Made by a program: the position numbers and the translations under genes
The notes under the pieces: generated by a model
Databases searched by the model: none
Seen by the model: only the letters and a program-made list of their open reading frames with translations
Told to the model about the DNA's origin: nothing
Part shown: one piece after another, positions 46,701 to 60,150 of the stretch
Layout: every line of letters starts with the position of its first letter
How positions within the stretch are numbered: position 1 is the stretch's first letter
Source of the DNA: Argopecten irradians
Taxonomy: Eukaryota > Mollusca > Bivalvia > Pectinida > Pectinidae
Length of the DNA: 64,000 bases
Direction: 5' to 3'
NCBI RefSeq assembly: GCF_041381155.1
Contig: NC_091137.1
Coordinates: 26,395,351 to 26,459,350, forward strand

Positions 46701-47230
46701 TGAGAAAAGCAGAAGATAAACATTAACAATATAAATGATACAACAATTAGGCATTGTCTTGTCCCAGTCGTCATTTTTGCACGAGGAAGATGTTATCAAG
46801 AGCAATGCATCTGTAGTTTTAGATACGAACAATATCATAGAACAGTTATTACAATGTTAAATATTGTTGTCTCTTTCATAGTTACCTAAAAGTGTATTGT
46901 TAAATTATAGTATAAATCATTCCTGATACCTTCTTATGCATGGGAATATAATAAACTAAGAAAACAATTTTATGTATCTCTAGAAATATGCTGGATTATG
47001 GTTTTGCCCTAATCGATGACTTGATTCCTTAATCTTGTATTTCACCTTATTTTCATCGTAAATTGTGACAATGGGTCCCGCGCATTTATATAAGCTTATT
47101 GTTACATATTATGTGAGTTTTTTCAGATAAATAGAAATACGATTTAACAGAACATTAATGATGATAAAAAATAATTCCCATTACTAGATGATTCATGTTA
47201 ATCCTTGTACATTTTATCAGTGGTGTTATT
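43717..47230. other. Gene-free AT-rich stretch
   Basis: No exon with convincing splice sites or domain. Several plus- and minus-strand frames of 60-85 codons are AT-rich and featureless. A perfect 20-bp palindrome sits at 45530-45549, which is minor. I see nothing else here. Confidence 0.4.
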
Positions 47231-47767
47231 CTTAAAGCTGACAATGCAAGTTAAAAAACATGCATTTGAAATTGAAAAAAAAATATATGATTTTATGATT
47301 TCTAAAATTGTTTCTGAGCCATCCCCTAGTTATGACAATGTCGTATCCAAGGAAGTGGCAGCCATTTTTCTTTTGCTCTGCTTAGTAACCTTCACTGGTC
47401 AACCCCCTATTGTTTGGATTTCTATTCATTTGCGTTGAAATTTTATTTTTACAAACATCTAAATGACAGCTTAGAGGAGTTGACATGTTTTCTAGCTAAG
47501 ACAAGCCCCATGCAGATTACAGGTAACTTGGCTTTATTTATCTACATTTGTAGGTGATACAGTATGGTCATACATTGTATATGTACATGACTGAGCGCAC
47601 GTGTGTCGATTCACGCGCTTTATATAGGGGTCGGTGAGTCGTCGGAACGTAAAACAAAAATGGCTGTCCTCAACAGGGGAATGTCTCATAAACGATTCTT
47701 GAAATACAAGTATACTTATTTTAAAAAATCATTTTAATAATTTTTAACTTGCATTGTCAGCTTTAAG
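47231..47767. mobile_element. TIR element, ~537 bp
   Basis: CTTAAAGCTGACAATGCAAG near 47231 is matched exactly by CTTGCATTGTCAGCTTTAAG ending at 47767. Similarity continues inward (GGCAGCCATTTTTCTTTTGC on the left against inverted ACAGCCATTTTTGTTTTACG on the right, near 47655), so the TIRs are long and imperfect. An open frame at 47205-47438 simply spans the left arm. No transposase. Confidence 0.75.
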
Positions 47768-50700
47768 CCGTGTAAATTTTATGTAGCCGGTAAAGGGCTC
47801 CGAGCGTTAAAAATTCATTGGTCACCTCCCCAATCACGAGGGCTTTCTCCTACTTTAAAATCCCTCGCGGAGTGTCATAAAAAGGAATTCATCGCAATAT
47901 ATGTAAAACAAAAAAAAATGTATGTATCCTTTTATACATTCTTAGCATATACATGGGAATATAAGAAGGGAAAATATCACAAAATGTTTGTCCTGAACAT
48001 GGTAGGTTGGCAAGAATGTGTAACGCATGTGTTGTCCAAGAATTAGTTACATCTGCTATTTAAAGCTTATCAATGCCAGCATCTGACCTATTTCAGTTAT
48101 GAATATTATTACAATAAAAGAAAAACAATGTCGTATCTTTGCATGTACATAAAATGCCTTTTTCATGGTAACTTAAACAAGCGGTGATACTATTGAGAAA
48201 TTGTTCTACACTATGGCGCTACTCTGACAAAGGTTAAATAGACGATTAAATGATACGGCGTATTTATACAGCGCCAATGACGATCTCTTGTCCATGATAG
48301 CAAACTGCGATCATGATGTTCTGGGCAGTCTTTGGAACCGATTCTGTTTAATGTCATGTACCGCTGAGGTTACAGTTTAACCTAAACATTTAATTCACAG
48401 AATATGTAGACAAAGTCTGACAATAGCCTTCCATTAACCCTCTCGATCTGATCGTTTGTGGACGATCGTGATAGCTTCCATAGCGTTTAATTTGGGAGTA
48501 GCGGCACATTGAGGAATTACCCCCACCATTTAACACTTGTAAATCGACACAATATGTTTACAAAACCTTGACGCATTTCAAACAATCATCACTGGGCAAT
48601 TCGAGATAGTAATGATGTTTTATCATTATTGTAGGACAAGTGTCAACGAGCTCCAATTTAGGTCTAAATACTGTCACAAAGGCCTGGAAATAACACACAA
48701 GGAATCAAACGTACAACTTTTCAAGTTAAATTGGCCATATTAGATCAAAACGATGTTATCCGTGTTTTTGAATATGAAGACATTCGAACAGGACTGATGG
48801 CCCTATAAATTGTCTCGGATTTAAATGATAATATCAATGTGTGAACAGTTTGTAATAGATGAATATAATGTGTGGACATAATACGATCAACAGCTTTTCG
48901 CGCGAATTAAATTATCTTTGATTTTGACAAATTAACACCAGAGATAATACGTTTGCACCCTAGAGCCCGTATTGGCCTTTGTCAAATACAAATAGTTATA
49001 TATATCTGTCGTATACCTCCAGTGTTTCCATTATTTTAATGGTGAGAACCAGTAATTAACAGAACATTATTTCTTGGGTGTTCAGTTCAACCCCTTACAG
49101 GGCAACAGTCCAGTTTAATGCTTGTGTACGTCACCAACAGGCATCAACACAGTTATTTAAGCACTGGAAAGTTTGAATTGAAATAAGGATTTGTTTCGAT
49201 AATGTGGATATTATGGCGTATATATATCTGATATCACTGAATACCACACTACATGATTATGTAAAATTCATCATTAAGCGATACATTGTTTTGATTCATA
49301 AATATGCATCTGGTACATATTTTTGTTGATTGATCGTTGAAATACATACTGCTACGATTAGTATTTTGATATGTAGTAAGCTGCAATACCTTATATCATA
49401 AACTCTCTGTATATTTAAAAAAACACCTATACAAGACGAAAAATATAATTAAAATTATACATTGTATAATAGTTTTATGGACCAAGATTGACCAGAATTC
49501 GCCACAAAAGCAAACGTGAGTAAAACCGTTTGCGGACATGATACGTCTCTTTTCCAGTCTTGATGGAGTATTCAAATAAAACGTATATGTATTGTATACA
49601 TTTATACTAAAGTTAGGATATTTTGCAATGGCATTTTCTGTCATGATTTTGGAATTTATCGATATGGATTGCTTCTATCATCTATTAAATGCAGTTAAAT
49701 GCGCAGTCCGAATTTTACCCTGATCGACAACGCCATGTCGGATGTTTTGAGATAACATTAGACACCCATACTACTTTGGGTGACCAATAGCAACGCTATG
49801 TTAATTAATTTATTTTATTAATGTATTTTTTGGAGGGAGGAGGGAGCATTATATATATTTGTAAAATTGTACCCATAATATCTCTGCACTGTCTGATTCC
49901 AATACTTGGCATCTGTTCTATTTGAGTTACGGATTCGGTTGCCTCCATTTATCAATAATTCTAACCCTTAACATCACTGACTAATCCTGGACGGACGAAG
50001 GTACACCTAAAGTCAATGACGTTTATTTGAGGGTTTTGGACAATTGTTTGGTGTATCTAACGAATCAACTGTATTGTCTATCTAGCACCACTGAAGAACC
50101 GTCAGAGGATAAAAGATCTACATAGTGTCCCTAGCCGAGTTCTATATTTAAAAAAAGACGATTTTGTGATGTCTCTAGCATCACTGATGAGTCCACGGAG
50201 GAAGAAAACATTTCTCCACGCATTGTAATACCCAATTTTAAGAGGTAGTAAAATTACGTGCTTTTGTTCATTTTTTGAAAGTTAAAAGTGATTTAAAGGT
50301 AGCAAAAATTGTCTTATACAGCGTTTTAATTTTTTTCCTTTGAGAAATCTCAAAAAGGTAACAAAAAGGGGCTTATACAACGTTTTATTTTATTTCTTTT
50401 AGAAATTTCAAAACCTGATGTATAGAGTTCGTTGTAAAAATGGTGGATCAATTTGCTTGTCTTTGTGATTTGTGCTCTTAGCGATATCTTGAATACATAT
50501 GCATTGTATATATGCATGTTTTTGTTGTTTGCTATTTTCTTATCTTTCCAAATAGAGAGGAAGAAGGGTTTAAATAAGAAAAGTAACCAATGGATATTTC
50601 CGTTTAGAAATAAAATAACGAAAGAAAGGATATCTTTATATAAATTGATATGAGGTGTCTTACTAGTAAAGTTTTATTGAAAAAGAACAGTGTCATATAT

Positions 50701-52059
50701 CAAACAAACAAAAAATAAATAAAAAAACTCGAAAAACTATAGGCTGGTAAGCGTCCGAACATGGCCGATATAATGCATGTGACGTCATGCAGAAGCAGGG
50801 TTTTATGGGTAATTATAAACCAGCTATTTTGTGTGGTCTAGAGGTATTAAGGCTCCGCCATCGAAACTAAAATTGCTGTTTAATTGTAGTTTTTAAAATT
50901 TAATGGCTGATACCTTTAAAGATAAACTTGTGATATAAAACATCATCAAATAGCTCTGAGGCAAGCTATTCTGATAATCTGTCCACGAGTTGTACAAAAA
51001 ACACATGATGTGGTGAGTAATGGCTGGCTTTGAACAGACTAAATGGATCGTGAAAACTTCAGTTTACATTTGAAATTGATCTCTGCCACTGTTTATTAAT
51101 GGGTGTAAACAGATTATCAAAATGCGCTAGGTACTACTTATAAGGCATTAAATGGGAAACGTATTGTGTTGACGAAACAGTATCCGTCCGTTGGAATCCA
51201 CCAGGGATATGCCCTACACAGAGAAGACACCTGCAGAATCCAGTGAAGGGATGCACGTGTTTTATACAGGTACATAGACTGACACAGTTTAGGTGTATGC
51301 AAAAGTATGCATGTACAAAGGAAGTACGGATATAGTTGTATCTAGGAAGACAAACTTGTATCAGAGACACATCGTTAATGGCTTTACTCTAAAACTCGAC
51401 AATTCTTATACATTATCAAAATGTCTCGCCACTAAAACAATTCTGTTTAATACCTCGAACCTCACACCACAAATGATATCAGTGTTATAGGAAATCTTAA
51501 TCAATATCTTGATTCCTTCTCCTCACATTCCGACAACCCACTTCCAACCCAAAAGACAAATTATTATTCAATATTTGACTTGTAAACCTTTCAGTTTACC
51601 CACTTAAACATAATGAACATCCTACTTTTCAAATCTTACCTCAACAAGTGTTTCCAAATAAATGGATTTCATTAAACTCATTAACTATCATTAAAAGGGG
51701 TACATCTAATTACTGTAACTTTGCTGATATAAATATAAACTTTCGAAATAATTGTTTCAATTAGAAACTGCAACAACATACCCCATCTTCACCTTTGACG
51801 TTTCCTCCCAAAAGACACAAACATACAATATATCCGAACACCAATTAGATTGATACATGTAACTGACTAGTAAAACGATTAGATTTTTTTTATCCTGACT
51901 ACGAATATTGATAAAACTACCATTGTATAAAGCATTTAATATTTGACATGAATTCACGGCAAAGTAACCTAAATCCATGCCAATCGACTTCATGTTATAG
52001 AAATACACTGTATCGTTGTTGAAATCTTGCACGGTTTTTAAATTACTGTTTAGTTATTT
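47768..52059. other. Gene-free stretch, partly of higher complexity
   Basis: No supported exon. 48230-49000 is less repetitive and less A/T-run-rich than its surroundings (words such as GACGATCTCTTGTCCATGATAG, GTATTGGCCTTTGTCAAA), which is compatible with regulatory DNA but proves nothing. A single CRE word lies near 50789. Otherwise AT-rich. Confidence 0.35.
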
Positions 52060-52131
52060 CTATTCGTGGAGATTAAATTTCTCCTTAATCGTAGCAAAGA
52101 TAATTCCGCGAGTTTAAACTACCACGAATAA
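52060..52131. mobile_element. Tiny foldback, TATTCGTGG ends
   Basis: TATTCGTGG-AGATTAAAT at 52061 is answered by the inverted AGTTTAAACTACCACGAATA ending near 52130. TTCGTGG words with nearby ATTTGCGG also occur near 40558-40610 and in the LINE insertion at 23266-23559, suggesting a dispersed family. Confidence 0.5.
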
Positions 52132-54958
52132 AATGAGAGGAATGATAAGTAAGATATCCCCACGTCATGTACAGCGTATTACTGATGGAAATTGAGAAAT
52201 ATACGAACATCCCCCAACACCCCTTCCCCCCGAGCAAGCACATATATCAAAGAGGAAATTGTGATGCTTTCTCACGATATTAAACACATGTTCAGGATAT
52301 CCACTGGAAAGAAGAAACGCAGTTAGAATAACCGGTGTTAATAAGATATGCGCCAATTCATTTGAAGTGGAGATACCATTATAAAGAGGAATTGTCAGTT
52401 GTTTATGTAATTTAGAATGCATCGAGACAGCCAATAACAGGCAGACATGTATGCCATTCCTACGCTTTTAACAACAAATGGTAATTTCATTGGAAATAAC
52501 GTTTTGATATATAACTGATTAATTATATATAGACTTATAGGTAGAAAACACGGCATGTCGCTCGCTTTCTAAATACAAAGTCATACAGCATCAAGGTGAT
52601 CATTAGCGTCTCATTCATTATTGAGCATTGATAATAATGCTATTTAATAGCTGATCGGGTCTCCGGCACCAACAACATCCAAATGTAATGGAAATGACAC
52701 TTTACTGAAACCTGTCATACATATATATGTTTATAATGTTTTTGCATAACAGTCATACATCAATGAATTGACATCTTTATAATATGCACATACTTTATTC
52801 ACTATCGGAAAATCTAAAGCAGAAATATTGATTTTTCGCAAGTTTGGGTTTTCTTGCCATCCTTCAATTATATTTTTGTCCAGTACGTGGAACACCCAAT
52901 TAGTCGTGAAGGACATCCATAATGTAATGTTTATCAATCCTCACGGTACAAAGTGTATTATATCTTTAGTACAATATGTAATGGTGTTATGGAAAATACA
53001 CTACATCGATGTGTACTGGTGGCGTACAAATAGCATTCCATTTTGCTCAAATGCTAGAGTATGATACATGTTCAAGTGAAAGAGGCTAGATGTCATTATA
53101 ATCAATGTTAGTTGCAGTATATGTATTTGTACTAATTTGACACAATGGATCACTTAATAACCCATTACTTATTCATGACGGAATAACCTTCCGTATGGCC
53201 TTACCGAAAGGTTACTTCGTATTCGCGACTTGCTATTATACCAAAACGTTACTGCAGTCGACCAGATTTGTTAAGTGGTAGACGTCAACGATACAGTTAA
53301 CATTTACTTTTTCTGGAACGATTTCGTTTTAATTTAGTTTAAAGCCCTGTACAATACATTCATACTGCAATACTCATTTTCGTTGTCATGTCGAGATTCC
53401 ATAGTGTAAAACAATGACACGACTTAGTCATAGGGGATGCTGACCTTACCCTCTATTTGAGGTGGATTTACGAGAATTAAAATCACCCACGAAAAACTCT
53501 TGCAAAATCAATATAGCATTTTTTAGGTTAAAGTGTAATTTATTGTTTTGGATCTTATTGTGTTCTGGCGAAAATTATTGAAATATTGTAAATTATTGGA
53601 CTGCCAACCAAATTAACTTCTTGATAATCTTTGTTTTTAACAGTTTTACCAGTAACCTGAGTCTTAACGAGAACAAAACATAAAATCATTCAGTAAATCA
53701 TTCGCAAATTTGCGCTAACATTGATATGACATAACCAGGTCTTTTCTGTATATGCGTTTCCCGCGGACGCCCTCCTCTTGCCTTCTATTTAAATCACGAA
53801 AATGACGAGTGTCGTTTACATTAACTACAATTGGAATGAAATAAAATGCTAATTTGACTAATTATTACAATTATTCATACAATTCATGCTGATGATATCA
53901 ACCTTCTTTATTTATAGAATATTTATTGAAAGATTTATTATGATAACCCATTATCACATACATATTACGTAAAATCAGAGATATACCTATATATGGATTA
54001 ACCGCGAAAGACCACGGATGGTTTGTAGCGTCCTGATTACCTAAAACAGTTAAACACAATGCGATTTGATGTTACTCAACAAAGCTATGATTTCAAGAGA
54101 GATAAGTTTCTGTAGCCCTTGGTGAGATAGATGACAAATGCAGATCTGCGTGCTTAGTGAGCCCTTAAGGTACGAGATATAGCACCCGATGTAAGTCATT
54201 GTACTTGTGCACTGATCGAAATTTTAAAGGGAAAAATTACGAGCCTGTTGTGTTTCTAAACGACAACTTTAATCACGATAGTTTGGTTAACGAAAGAAGA
54301 ACTAAAGCAGGCATGATCGCTGTTACCATCTTAGACAATAGGACGGAGCGAGGACAACAGCCATACATTAACACCTAAGATAATCTGGTGTCGACTAACA
54401 CAATCTGCGAGATAACATTGTGCACACCAACACACAAACAAATTAAAACAGAAACACTTATAAGGCTGGGCGGTACCTTGGTAAAGTACACGGCCATATC
54501 CTTCTCCTCGTAAAACATGACAACGAGGTGTACTTTATCTGAGAAACTATATATATCAGAATCAAATATATAGAGATGAATATTTTAATCCATAAATCCA
54601 TACCGAATAAGCATTATAATGTCTCAACCCATTGTTTGTTAGTGTTTCAAAACATCAGGTGAGTTTAAGTTCCTGACAAAACTGTTTCACCGAGCTATGT
54701 TTGTCAGGATACAATGATAAAGGGGCTAGGGAAGAGAAGTTTACTTTTTGAATATATTTCTCTTTTGATTAGCCAGAAGTGAAATATTTGCGCGTTATAA
54801 ATTAAAAGGAGAAATTCACTGCGTAAATTGAGTACGTGGCTTATATAGTGACTATAAAAGTGGCTTGTGCATGGATTGCCTAAACATTGCAGGTTAAAAT
54901 CGTACGTATTGACGTTTTTTTTCTGATCCTGAGGTTGATCATGAGATTATTAAGCAAA
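52132..54958. other. Gene-free AT-rich stretch
   Basis: No supported exon, repeat or RNA gene seen. Confidence 0.4.
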
Positions 54959-55549
54959 TACAGATGCATATATAAGTATATTACTATGTAGATCGATAAA
55001 AACGAGTTTTCGTCAGAAAACGCTTGGGAAATAGTGGGGACATACGCTTTCCATACGAATGACAAAAATTGGCAGGGCACAGTTAAAATTCAGTCTAACA
55101 CTAGCACAATTTTTACATGTAGTTGTAAAAAACACTACTGATTTCAAATATTGAGATATTTTGAATAGGATGTTCCTAATCGATACCATATATGTTTGTG
55201 CTATCATAAAATTATATTAAAATGATTATGAATTTCTGTCAATGATAATGGATTTCTGTCAATGATACAGATGCATATATAAGTATATTACTATGTAGAT
55301 CGATAAAAACGAGTTTTCGTCAGAAAACGCTTGGGAAATAGTGGGGACATACGCTTTCCATACGAATGACAAAACATTGGCAGGGCACAGTTAAAATTCA
55401 GTCTAACACTAGCACAATTTTTACATGTAGTTGTAAAAAACACTACTGATTTCAAATATTGAGATATTTTGAATAGGATGTTCCTAATCGATACCATATA
55501 TGTTTGTGCTATCATAAAATTATATTAAAATGATAATGAATTCCTGTCA
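54959..55549. repeat. Tandem duplication, ~307-bp unit, two near-identical copies
   Basis: CAGATGCATATATAAGTATA occurs at 54961 and 55268. The following ~285 bp repeat with very few differences (for example AAAAATT versus AAAACATT near 55075/55373). Each copy carries the same minus-strand frame starting MIAQTYMVSIRN, of 64 or 74 codons; the indel changes its ending, which argues against a conserved protein. The duplication looks recent. Confidence 0.9.
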
Positions 55550-57617
55550 ATGATATGCGTGGTTTGATAGTTCTAGTGTTTATTTTTTATTGGTCAGTTT
55601 CCTTTTCAAACCGAGTACATAGTTACCTAATCGTTTATATACATTACCGTCAAGTATACTACATATTTCATCACTATTTTTGTACTTATTTATTCCAGTT
55701 TATACTATGACAATATATCAATATTTGTGTTTTTTAACTGTAAAGTGTAATCGTCAATCAACATCCTTTTATATTTTATTACGCTATATTTTGATATATA
55801 CTTGATTAATCTTCAAGATACCCTAATATTCTAACATTGTATTATACATTGTATTTGTTGTTGAATATACGCGCTGTAATGCATTGGTATGGGTGTCGTA
55901 CATTTATTGAAATCACATTCTCATAACTTCAATTTTCATGCTTTTTATTTTATATTCATCAAAATTAAAAAAAATCCATTTAGAGAGGTCTTATTGATTT
56001 AGCCAAACTGGTGACACATCTACGACAAACTTACACGATGTATGTTTTTTTTTCAAATTATTTCCGTTTCAAATTATGAAATATGTTTGTACTAAAAGGA
56101 TATTAAGATATAATGCTAAGTACATATAGTTTTAGGCAAATGTATATATCCTAGTGAGTTCATTTGATCTGTAAATGAATAGCTGTTTTATTTTTTTCTG
56201 TCATGAAAATATCGGAAATTAACTTTTTATGATGTCCCTTGCTCTTTTGATTGCTATCTTGCCTCATTCCCTGTTCTGCATAGACATTAATTATAATAGG
56301 TCATTATCATTGCTAATTGGCTAATTGTAATGAGTTATCTGAAGATATTATATTTGTTTGTATAAATCTAAATTAAAATTAAGACGATATTATGTAGTAT
56401 TTCATATAAGAAACGCTTGTCGTAAATACTTTCCTTTTCCTTTTGCGGAGTTTCTGGACTGGTACGCCTCAGATTGATATCTTTCTTTCAAACTAATTTT
56501 TGGTAACACTCCACAAAAATAACATGTCAGTCTTGTGATTGACAGTGCTAGGTATTTAGTGTCTTGGCCTCAACCTTCATTTTGGCATTATATAAGTATT
56601 TAAATATGTTTTACTGTCACATTTTCTTTCATTCGATTGCCAACATTCTTTGTCTTTAACATCATTGACATACAGTATAAATAGGATTGGTACACAAAAT
56701 ACCTTGAGAAAAAATGGCACAAACGTCTGATTCTGATACCACAATCTCTCTCTCTATATACCTTAGTAATTTTGAAATTGCAGATACAAGTATTTTTTTC
56801 TGCGTAATATCTTATGTGAGTTAACAATTAAAGAAACTCAAACTAATTTAAATAACTTCAATGTCTAATTGTGCGAAACAGTGAACATTCTCACTAGTCA
56901 GCCTATAGGTGCCACCCCGACACTATCTAGCCTAACCACAGACAATACCGCGACTATAATGAAGTGCTACCACGAGTCACCTTAACGTAACATTTGAAAA
57001 CATTTGCTTTGGATAGTGGCGCCAATAAAACCAGAACCACTGGACTATATAAAGCGTTGGGAGTCTTATGATGACTATCTCTCCGCACTTCCACTAGTCT
57101 TAGGAGAGGCCCTGTAATGGTATACCTCGCACTACATCGATAACATCCAGTCGTCATATACACAGCTTAGTTATGTTTAAGACACAAAAAGACGTTTCCT
57201 CGTAAATGACGATTTTAATGAATTCATAGACGCCTTCGCAGATTTAGGAATAGATAATGTAACCGTCATTGTTAACGATGAATAAGTGTGACAGGGTTTA
57301 GTAATTATAGATTTTAAAGTTTTCCAATATTCAACACTTTAATATAATAAACTGTTAATAATAACTATAGATGATTTGTTTCGTTGCTACAATTAAATTA
57401 ATTGTCTACCGGTCCCGATAGCATATCGTTTCATTGAGGAACTCTCTAAATTTCATGTGTAAACATACCAAAAGTTTAAAAGAAGTTTGCATATTATCAA
57501 CCTTATTTTTTCGAATTCTGAATTTCTTGTTGGCAAACTCGTTTACCTTAAATACGCTTAATAAATGAATTACGACAACATATTGTTGTTTCCATTAAAT
57601 AAACACAAACAATTATA
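55550..57617. promoter_or_regulatory. Gene-free 3' flank of the BarH gene with a TALE-type site
   Basis: No supported exon. At 56536-56545 the word TGATTGACAG is the composite Pbx-Meis/Prep (TALE homeodomain) site. Nearby, 56285-56340 is dense in TAAT/ATTA cores (ATTAATTATAAT, GCTAATTGGCTAATTGTAATG), the core bound by homeodomains. Both lie 1.3-1.6 kb downstream of the BarH stop codon. Enhancer function is inference only; TAAT is frequent by chance in AT-rich DNA. Confidence 0.3.
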
Positions 57618-57623
57618 TTTATT
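57618..57623 (-). terminator. Candidate polyadenylation signal of the BarH gene
   Basis: AATAAA on the minus strand about 250 bp after the TAA stop; the first such word that I see downstream. Confidence 0.35.
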
Positions 57624-57869
57624 TCTTAAATATTTAATATAAACATAAACATCTTAATTTCATCAATGTGAATAACAAAACATATTTTAACAAAGTTTCT
57701 CTCGTTAAACATTACAACATTTTTCATTGCCATTATGAGTTCATTTGGTTCCTTCCAAACTTGAGCATCATAGTAACATTGTATTCACCGCGGATATTCC
57801 ATCTGATGGCATTGTTACATGATGAATTTGATCAGCACATTTCTATGATTAGTTTTTGAGGATGAACAT

Positions 57870-59833
<1,964 letters not shown>

Positions 59834-59999
59834 TACTAGAGCTTCAGAAATGGTCCCAAATCTGAATATCTAAAGGCAAAAACAGTAAGTCAAGCAATAT
59901 ACCTTTTGAAACCTTGTTAACGTCCAATAGTTGATATTTCTGCAAATTACTGTAAAACCACTCCGAGCAGTAGACAAAACGACATACGTAGGCTCATGA

Positions 60000-60150
60000 G
60001 AGTTATGAACTGTGTACCTATTATTTCTCGTTATATATTCAGATTAGGTGACACCGTACAACTATTTCACTTCACACAATGTTTTAGTATAATAATATAA
60101 CTGCATTTGACTCCCGTGTTGATCAGCCAATCACAGCGAGGGGGCGGGTC
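60000..60150 (-). promoter_or_regulatory. Putative BarH core promoter
   Basis: On the minus strand TATATAA lies at 60037-60031, preceded about 100 bp upstream by a GC box (CCCGCCCCC, 60148-60140) and an ATTGGC (inverted CCAAT) word at 60131-60126. Order and spacing are right for a TATA promoter starting near 60000, which would give an unspliced leader of about 170 nt before the ATG at 59833. No expression evidence; TATA-like words are common here. Confidence 0.4.

Noticed and set aside
47205-47438. 77-codon plus-strand frame
   Set aside because: It spans the left terminal inverted repeat of the element at 47231-47767; no domain.
55013-55515. Duplicated minus-strand frame starting MIAQTYMVSIRN
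   Set aside because: Present only because the DNA is duplicated; the two copies have different C-termini from an indel, so there is no sign of coding constraint.
56954-57163. Minus-strand 69-codon frame in a GC-richer patch, with a TATATAAAG word near 57045
   Set aside because: The peptide is unrecognised, and no splice partner or start context was found; too weak to list as a gene.
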